Source: Stappia stellulata (lineage in GTDB: Bacteria > Pseudomonadota > Alphaproteobacteria > Rhizobiales > Stappiaceae). Taken from it: a stretch of 64,000 nucleotides of DNA. Location: assembly GCF_020176715.1 (NCBI RefSeq), contig NZ_JAIVMF010000013.1, positions 1 through 64,000 of the forward strand. Reading direction: 5' to 3'. Below, piece by piece: positions 59,601-64,000 of the stretch; within the stretch, counting starts at the first letter, position 1; each line of letters opens with the position of its first letter. The translations under genes and the position numbers were made by a program. Below the pieces are notes generated by a model. The model ran no database searches, was not told the DNA's origin, and worked only from the letters and a program-made list of their open reading frames with translations.

Positions 59601-60318
59601 GGCAAAGACCGCCGGCGTGCGCCGTATCGCCACCTTCGGGCGCGAGGGGCCGGCCGACGCCCAGGCGGAACGCGTGTCCGCGCAGGTCGCCTGCAGCTCG
59701 ATTTCCGGCCATATCTTCGACCAGCCGATCACCTACAAGGTCGGTGCGCCGGGTCAGCATCTGGTCACCAACAGCCTCGCCGTGCTCGCGGCCGTTGCGG
59801 AGCTTGGCGGCGACCTGGCGCTCGCCGGTCTGGCGCTTGCGAATTTCCGCGCACCCAAGGGCCGCGGCGCGCAGATCGCCCTGCGATTGCCGGAGGGCTC
59901 GGCCACGGTGATCGACGAAAGCTACAATGCCAATCCCGCCTCGGTGCGCGCAGCGCTTTCCCTCCTGAAGGAAACCCCGATCTCGCGGCCAGGGCGGCGC
60001 ATTGCCGTACTGGGCGACATGCTCGAGCTCGGCGAGGCGGAAGGCCGGCTGCATGCGGATCTCATCGGACCGGTCACGGAAAGCGAGGCGGACCTCGTCT
60101 ATTGCGTCGGCGAACGCATGCACGAGCTCTGGGACCTCTTGCCGAAGCACCTGCGCGGCGCCTATTCCGAAGAGGCGGCGAGCCTGAGGCCGCTGCTTCT
60201 GGAAGACGTGCGCCCCGGCGACGTCATCATGATCAAGGGATCTCTCGGCACCCGCATGGGGCCGCTGGTCGAGGCGCTGAAGCGCGAATTTCCCGTCGAG
60301 GACGACGGAGCCGAATAG
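56671..60318 (+). CDS. murE-murF: bifunctional MurE-MurF ligase with long acidic linker
   Basis: One 1215-residue polypeptide carries two successive ligases of peptidoglycan precursor synthesis. Residues 1-490 are MurE: substrate loop [12 protein letters not shown] loop TGTSGKTS, and DDNPRSEDP, the motif specific for meso-diaminopimelate. Residues 742-1215 are Mur[15 protein letters not shown] loop [19 protein letters not shown] and [10 protein letters not shown]. They are joined by about 251 residues (58141-58893) that are low in complexity, very rich in Asp, Glu and Ala, and end in a poly-Ala run. In most bacteria the two are separate, adjacent genes; MurE-MurF fusions are known in Bordetella. 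There is no stop or start signal at the junction. The ATG lies 82 bases after ftsI and has only a weak ribosome site. Confidence 0.95.
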   Translation: MLLKDLAGEQVLAAPEFETEIAGLSADSRTVSDGFLFAALKGATSDGTRFIEDARAAGASAVLVGQDVSAQTLESLGDGFPVIVSDDARRTLALMAARFHADQPETVVAVTGTSGKTSVAVFARQIFAAAGHKAASLGTIGTVTSAGANYGGLTTPDPVSLHQTLARLAHDGITHAALEASSHGLDQRRLDGVRLAAAGFTNLGRDHLDYHADVEDYLAAKLRLFDTLLPDGRTVVLEPEAPYADRVMAVARERGLPLFTVGDGGEDLALKAIRHDGFMQVLSLQTEDGPREIRLPLAGRFQVSNALIAAGLAIAGGVTTDVALEALESLEGAPGRLELVGESDDGALVFVDYAHKPDALDTALAALRPFTKGRLIVVFGAGGDRDAGKRPLMGAAAARQADVVIVTDDNPRSEDPAAIRSAILEAAPGALEIGDRRDAIEAAVGMLQAGDVLCIAGKGHEPGQIVGDEVLPFSDHQVARTALAAIAESDLFAASEDDAGGFELDLAALLEDEAPAGNTPEVDEAAEGTPDVDGVSLDDQLAAALLDELGGDAGRTDADEPAESDVAEAEEADDGIFADADEGPDSDATAGGDGEADAGEGEDDALFADRDDAVMADALTTDGQDDIDTEETVEDAGEPDQAEAETEADETELSATLAEKTEDGEADADEADLREGDVDAPVKPADADADDATGENAEEEPDASREFADAVLPAAAAAAAAAVAKGSEPQTFEPLPEPDDSRPLWTLDEMVAATGGRAEGVEAGAAISGLSIDSRTIQPGEAFVAIAGERFDGHDFAGAALEAGATLALVSAARRADLPKDGRYLIVADALEGLRDLARASRARSRARIVAVTGSVGKTSTKDMLKLALDASGKTHAPVASFNNHWGVPLTLARMPADCAFGVFEIGMNHAGEITPLVRMVRPHVAVITTVAAVHLEFFGSVERIAQAKGEIFLGLEPGGLALLNRDNDQFDLLTYLAKTAGVRRIATFGREGPADAQAERVSAQVACSSISGHIFDQPITYKVGAPGQHLVTNSLAVLAAVAELGGDLALAGLALANFRAPKGRGAQIALRLPEGSATVIDESYNANPASVRAALSLLKETPISRPGRRIAVLGDMLELGEAEGRLHADLIGPVTESEADLVYCVGERMHELWDLLPKHLRGAYSEEAASLRPLLLEDVRPGDVIMIKGSLGTRMGPLVEALKREFPVEDDGAE

Positions 60319-60326
60319 GACGCCCG

Positions 60327-61412
60327 ATGCTGTATTTTCTCGTCGAATTCGCCGACCAGTTCTCCGCGCTTAACGTGTTCCGCTACATCACGTTCCGCAC
60401 CGGCGGCGCGATCATGACGGCGCTGCTGTTCATCTTCCTGTTCGGGCCGATGATCATCAACTCGCTGCGCACCCGCCAGGGGCATGGTCAGCCGATCCGC
60501 GCCGACGGGCCGCAGAGCCATCTGCTGACCAAGAAGGGCACGCCGACGATGGGCGGCCTGATGATCCTGTCGGGCATGATCGTGGCGACCCTGCTCTGGG
60601 CCAATCTGCTCAATCCCTATACCTGGATCGTGCTGGGCGTGACCGTCGGCTTCGGCCTCATCGGCTTCTACGACGACTTCCTGAAGGTCGCCAAGGCCTC
60701 GCACAAGGGCTTCAGCGGGCGCATGCGTCTCGGTCTGGAATTCCTGATCGCCGGCACTGCCGCCTGGTGCGTCACCTTTCTGGAAGGCGATGTCTACGGC
60801 ACCTCCATCGGGTTCCCGTTCTTCAAGGACCTGGCGATCAATCTCGGGATCTTCTTCATTCCGTTTGCGGCCTTCGTCGTGGTCGGTGCGGGCAACGCGG
60901 TCAATCTGACCGACGGGCTGGACGGGTTGGCGATTGTGCCCGTGATGATCGCCTCCGCCTCCTTCGGCCTGATCGCCTATCTCACCGGCAACGCGGTGTT
61001 CTCCGACTACCTGCAGATCCATCACGTGGCGGGCGCGGGCGAACTGGCGGTGCTGTGCGGCGCGGTGATCGGGGCGGGGCTCGGCTTCCTGTGGTTCAAC
61101 GCGCCGCCTGCGGCGATCTTCATGGGCGACACCGGGTCGCTTGCGCTCGGCGGCATGCTGGGCGCCATCGCGGTCGCAACCAAGCACGAGATCGTGCTGG
61201 CAATCATCGGCGGGCTCTTCGTGCTGGAGGCCGTGTCGGTGATCGTGCAGGTCGCCTCCTTCAAGCTGACGGGCAAGCGCGTCTTCAAGATGGCGCCGAT
61301 CCACCATCATTTCGAGCATCTCGGCTGGACCGAAAGCCAGGTGGTGATCCGCTTCTGGATCATCGCCGTGGTTTTGGCGCTGGTCGGGCTGGCCACGCTG
61401 AAGCTGAGGTGA
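60327..61412 (+). CDS. mraY: phospho-N-acetylmuramoyl-pentapeptide transferase
   Basis: An integral membrane enzyme of 361 residues with ten helices that makes lipid I from UDP-MurNAc-pentapeptide and undecaprenyl phosphate. Catalytic motifs are [34 protein letters not shown] and the HIS loop [13 protein letters not shown]. It starts eight bases after murE-murF. It uses the product of MurF directly. Confidence 0.97.
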   Translation: MLYFLVEFADQFSALNVFRYITFRTGGAIMTALLFIFLFGPMIINSLRTRQGHGQPIRADGPQSHLLTKKGTPTMGGLMILSGMIVATLLWANLLNPYTWIVLGVTVGFGLIGFYDDFLKVAKASHKGFSGRMRLGLEFLIAGTAAWCVTFLEGDVYGTSIGFPFFKDLAINLGIFFIPFAAFVVVGAGNAVNLTDGLDGLAIVPVMIASASFGLIAYLTGNAVFSDYLQIHHVAGAGELAVLCGAVIGAGLGFLWFNAPPAAIFMGDTGSLALGGMLGAIAVATKHEIVLAIIGGLFVLEAVSVIVQVASFKLTGKRVFKMAPIHHHFEHLGWTESQVVIRFWIIAVVLALVGLATLKLR

Positions 61413-61416
61413 GGAC

Positions 61417-62826
61417 ATGATCTCCGCAACCTCCTTCGCGGATCGCGACGTCGCCCTGTTCGGGCTCGGCGCCTCGGGCCTGTCGGCAGCGCATGCGCTC
61501 AAGTCCGGCGGCGCGCGCGTGCACGCCTTTGACGACATGCCGGAACGCCGTCAGACGGCGATCTCGTCCGGCATCCCGGTCGTCGACCTGAAGTCGGCGA
61601 ACTGGTCGGTGTTCGACGCGCTGGTGCTGGCGCCGGGGGTGCCGCTCACCCATCCGACGCCGCACTGGAGCGTCAATCTCGCCCGCCAGCAGGGCATTCC
61701 GGTGATCGGCGACATCGAACTGTTCTGCCGGGAGCGCCAGACGCATGCGCCCGACGCGCCCTTCGTGGCGATCACCGGCACCAACGGCAAGTCGACCACC
61801 ACCGCGCTGATCAGCCATTGCCTCGCCCATGCCGGTCACGACGTAGCGATGGGCGGCAACATCGGCGTGCCGATCCTCGACCTGCTGCCGCCGGCGCGCG
61901 GGCGGGTTCATGTGGTTGAATGCTCCTCCTACCAGATCGACCTGGCGCCGAGCCTCGATCCCTCCATCGGGGTCTTGCTGAACATCACCGCGGACCACCT
62001 CGACCGTCACGGCTCGCTGGAGCATTATGCCGCCGTGAAGGAACGGCTGATCGCCGGGAGCCGGCTTGCGGTCGTCGGTGTCGACGACGGTCTGAGCGCG
62101 GCAATCGCGGACCGTGCCGAACAGGCGGGTGTCGAAACCCTGCGCCTGTGCGTGCGCCATCCGGTGACCCACGGGGTCTATGCCGAGGGCAGCAAGCTCT
62201 ATGTCGCCGAGGACGGGGCGCAGCGCGAATTCTACGATCTGGCGCCGGTGACCTCGCTGCGCGGCGCGCATAATGCGCAGAATGCGGCCGCCGCCGTGGC
62301 CGTCTGCCGGGCGCTCGGGCTCACCGACAAGGCGATCCATGCCGGGCTTGCCTGTTTTCCGGGACTGGCGCATCGCATGCAGGTGGTGGCCCGCGACGGG
62401 CAGGTGCTCTTCGTCAACGACAGCAAGGCGACCAATGCCGATGCGGCGGAGCGGGCGCTCACCAGTTTCGAACGCATCCACTGGATCGCCGGCGGCCGCG
62501 CCAAGACCGGTGGTATCGCGTCGCTTCAGCCGCATTTCCCCCGAATCGCAAAAACCTATCTGATCGGCGAGGCGGCGGAGAATTTTGCCGGCGTGCTCGA
62601 AGGCCATGTTCCCTACGAGCGCTCGGGAACGCTGCAGGCGGCCGTCGAGGCGGCGGCACGGGATGCGGCGGCGGATGCGCGCGCGCACGGCGGGGAAGCG
62701 GTGGTGCTGCTGTCGCCGGCCTGTTCGTCCTTCGACCAGTTCCCGGACTTCGAGGCGCGCGGGCGCGCCTTCGTCGAGGCCGTGCGCCGCATTGTGCCGC
62801 AGGCGACCGAACAGGAGACCGTGTGA
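61417..62826 (+). CDS. murD: UDP-N-acetylmuramoyl-L-alanine:D-glutamate ligase
   Basis: A cytoplasmic ATP ligase of 469 residues that adds D-Glu to UDP-MurNAc-L-Ala. The N-terminal Rossmann domain ([18 protein letters not shown]) is followed by the ATP loop [14 protein letters not shown] near residue 122, the Mg-binding [10 protein letters not shown] region and the C-terminal domain with [12 protein letters not shown] and [12 protein letters not shown]. The start is four bases after mraY. The stop overlaps the ftsW start by one base. Confidence 0.96.
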   Translation: MISATSFADRDVALFGLGASGLSAAHALKSGGARVHAFDDMPERRQTAISSGIPVVDLKSANWSVFDALVLAPGVPLTHPTPHWSVNLARQQGIPVIGDIELFCRERQTHAPDAPFVAITGTNGKSTTTALISHCLAHAGHDVAMGGNIGVPILDLLPPARGRVHVVECSSYQIDLAPSLDPSIGVLLNITADHLDRHGSLEHYAAVKERLIAGSRLAVVGVDDGLSAAIADRAEQAGVETLRLCVRHPVTHGVYAEGSKLYVAEDGAQREFYDLAPVTSLRGAHNAQNAAAAVAVCRALGLTDKAIHAGLACFPGLAHRMQVVARDGQVLFVNDSKATNADAAERALTSFERIHWIAGGRAKTGGIASLQPHFPRIAKTYLIGEAAENFAGVLEGHVPYERSGTLQAAVEAAARDAAADARAHGGEAVVLLSPACSSFDQFPDFEARGRAFVEAVRRIVPQATEQETV

Positions 62827-63983
62827 TGGTGAGCCGTGCCGACAGAAGCCCGTTCGCCGAATGGCTTTGGACCGTCGATCGTTACCTGTTCGCCGGTTTC
62901 GTGATACTGATGATCGGGGGTATCGTTCTGTCCTTCGCCGCAAGCCCCGCGGTGGCGGAACGGCTCGGCATCGACAGCTATCACTTCATCAAGCGGCAGG
63001 CCGTGTTCCTGGTGCCGGCGCTCGCCCTGATGCTGGGGGTCTCGGCGCTCAGCCCGCGCATGGTGCGGCGGGTGGCGCTGGTGGTCTTCGTGGCATCGCT
63101 TGCGCTGATGGTGGCGACGCTCTTCGTCGGCATGGAGGCCAAGGGCGCGCGGCGCTGGGTGATGATCTTCGGCTTTTCCATCCAGCCGTCGGAGTTCCTC
63201 AAGCCGGCTCTGATCGTGCTGGTGGCCTTCCTGCTGTCGGAAGGTGGCCGGCGCCCCGAGGTGCCCGGCTCTCTGTTTTCCATCCTTTTGTTCGTCATGT
63301 CGGCGGCGCTTCTGGTTGCCCAACCGGACTTCGGCCAGACGATGCTCCTCATGCTGGTGTTCGCGGCGCTGTTCTTTCTCAACGGCCTGCCGTGGGTGGC
63401 GATCGTGCCCATCGGCGCGCTGGGGGCCGGCGGCATTCTGGCGGCCTATATGACGCTGCCGCACGTGCAAAGCCGCGTCGACCGGTTTCTCGATCCAAGC
63501 TCCGGCGATACCTTCAACGTCGACCGCGCCATCGAGGCCTTCGTCTCGGGCAGCTGGTTCGGACGCGGTCCGGGCGAAGGAACGATCAAGCGGGTGCTGC
63601 CGGAAAGCCATACCGACTTCATCTTCGCGGTGGCGGCGGAGGAGTTCGGCATTCTCGTCTGCCTGATCCTGGTGCTGGTCTTCACCTTCGTCGTGCTGCG
63701 CGGGCTTGGTCACGCCGCCCGCGACACCGATCCCTTCGGCCGGCTGGCGACGGCGGGACTGATGGTTCTTTTCGGCATCCAGTCCTGCATCAACATGGCG
63801 GTGAACCTGAACCTGATGCCCGCCAAGGGCATGACGCTTCCCTTTATCTCCTACGGCGGCTCCTCGCTGCTGGCGACGGCGCTGTCCATGGGCTTCGTGC
63901 TGGCGCTGACGAGGCGGCGCCCGCAGGCATCGCGCACCGACAGTGTGGTCGTCTCCCGGCTGTCGCCGGCAAAACTGACCTGA
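62826..63983 (+). CDS. ftsW: septal peptidoglycan glycosyltransferase FtsW (SEDS)
   Basis: A SEDS polymerase of 385 residues with ten membrane helices that polymerises lipid II at the septum with FtsI. Motifs are KRQAVFLVPALALML, GARRWVMIFGFSIQPSE, AQPDFGQTMLLM with the catalytic Asp, LPESHTDFIFAVAAEEFG and LPFISYGGSSLLATA. The start is the ATG in TGATG at the murD stop; a GTG further downstream is an alternative. The large extracellular loop is of normal length. Confidence 0.95.
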   Translation: MVSRADRSPFAEWLWTVDRYLFAGFVILMIGGIVLSFAASPAVAERLGIDSYHFIKRQAVFLVPALALMLGVSALSPRMVRRVALVVFVASLALMVATLFVGMEAKGARRWVMIFGFSIQPSEFLKPALIVLVAFLLSEGGRRPEVPGSLFSILLFVMSAALLVAQPDFGQTMLLMLVFAALFFLNGLPWVAIVPIGALGAGGILAAYMTLPHVQSRVDRFLDPSSGDTFNVDRAIEAFVSGSWFGRGPGEGTIKRVLPESHTDFIFAVAAEEFGILVCLILVLVFTFVVLRGLGHAARDTDPFGRLATAGLMVLFGIQSCINMAVNLNLMPAKGMTLPFISYGGSSLLATALSMGFVLALTRRRPQASRTDSVVVSRLSPAKLT

Positions 63984-63991
63984 GAGCGGGC

Positions 63992-64000
63992 ATGGCATCG
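63992..64000 (+). CDS. murG: start of murG, cut by the window end
   Basis: An ATG eight bases after the ftsW stop, preceded by GAGAGCGGGC, begins a frame of which only three codons (Met-Ala-Ser) are inside the window. In the conserved dcw order the next gene is murG, the lipid II-forming glycosyltransferase. The assignment rests on gene order only. Confidence 0.5.

Noticed and set aside
56509-60150. 1213-residue minus-strand frame opposite murE-murF
   Set aside because: Antisense shadow. I considered whether it made the fusion suspect, but openness on the opposite strand is a codon-bias effect, and both ligase domains are intact in the sense frame.

Overview
The window is GC-rich chromosomal DNA of an alphaproteobacterium, most likely of the Hyphomicrobiales (Rhizobiales), with a Stappia/Roseibium-like relative as a guess. 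The reasons are the BA14K, DUF2293 and DUF2336 families, an ArsR-methyltransferase regulator of SahR type heading a metF-metH operon, and a complete Gram-negative dcw cluster with a meso-DAP type MurE. The species cannot be named from the sequence. Apart from one insertion sequence at the left edge there is no prophage, CRISPR array or island. Most of the window is ordinary core genome with a few accessory genes.

Layout. 1-730: right end of an IS3-family element. 740-9693: a multi-PAS GGDEF-EAL protein, tRNA-Arg(CCU), a glycine-zipper lipoprotein, ettA, a MOSC protein, a DUF2293 protein, a short LuxR-type regulator and oxyR. 9847-15212: acyltransferase, trmO-like gene, DUF2336 protein and an MscS-type channel. 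15213-15628: a cluster of palindromic repeats followed by a near-perfect operator. 15629-21310: the sahR-metF-metH methionine-cycle operon. 21507-30967: azoR, a 27-residue membrane peptide, a second DUF2336 protein, an amidase, PPK2, two BA14K proteins, a flavin-split-barrel protein, a secreted alpha/beta hydrolase and an EEP-family phosphodiesterase. 30972-32735: a chemotaxis receptor.

33112-42847 looks like one catabolic locus. It holds a fused 5-oxoprolinase/hydantoinase, a complete DctPQM TRAP transporter, a DadA-like oxidoreductase, and on the other strand an Asp/Glu racemase-like protein and a MarR-type regulator. Two promoters in it share a 26-bp element (22 of 26 identical), which suggests one regulator acting on uptake and breakdown of an oxoproline, hydantoin or D-amino acid type substrate.

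42898-51999: a membrane GGDEF-EAL protein, fumC, a TerB/J-domain protein, an amidase of AmiD type, a lytic transglycosylase lipoprotein, paiB, a PNPOx-like protein and a divergent MocR regulator. 52061-52455 is the RNase P RNA. From 53003 to the right edge runs the division and cell-wall operon mraZ-rsmH-ftsL-ftsI-murE/F-mraY-murD-ftsW-(murG). Its most striking feature is that MurE and MurF are one 1215-residue polypeptide joined by a roughly 250-residue acidic, low-complexity linker. A ladder of 10-bp-spaced TGGG boxes upstream of mraZ looks like the MraZ autoregulatory site.
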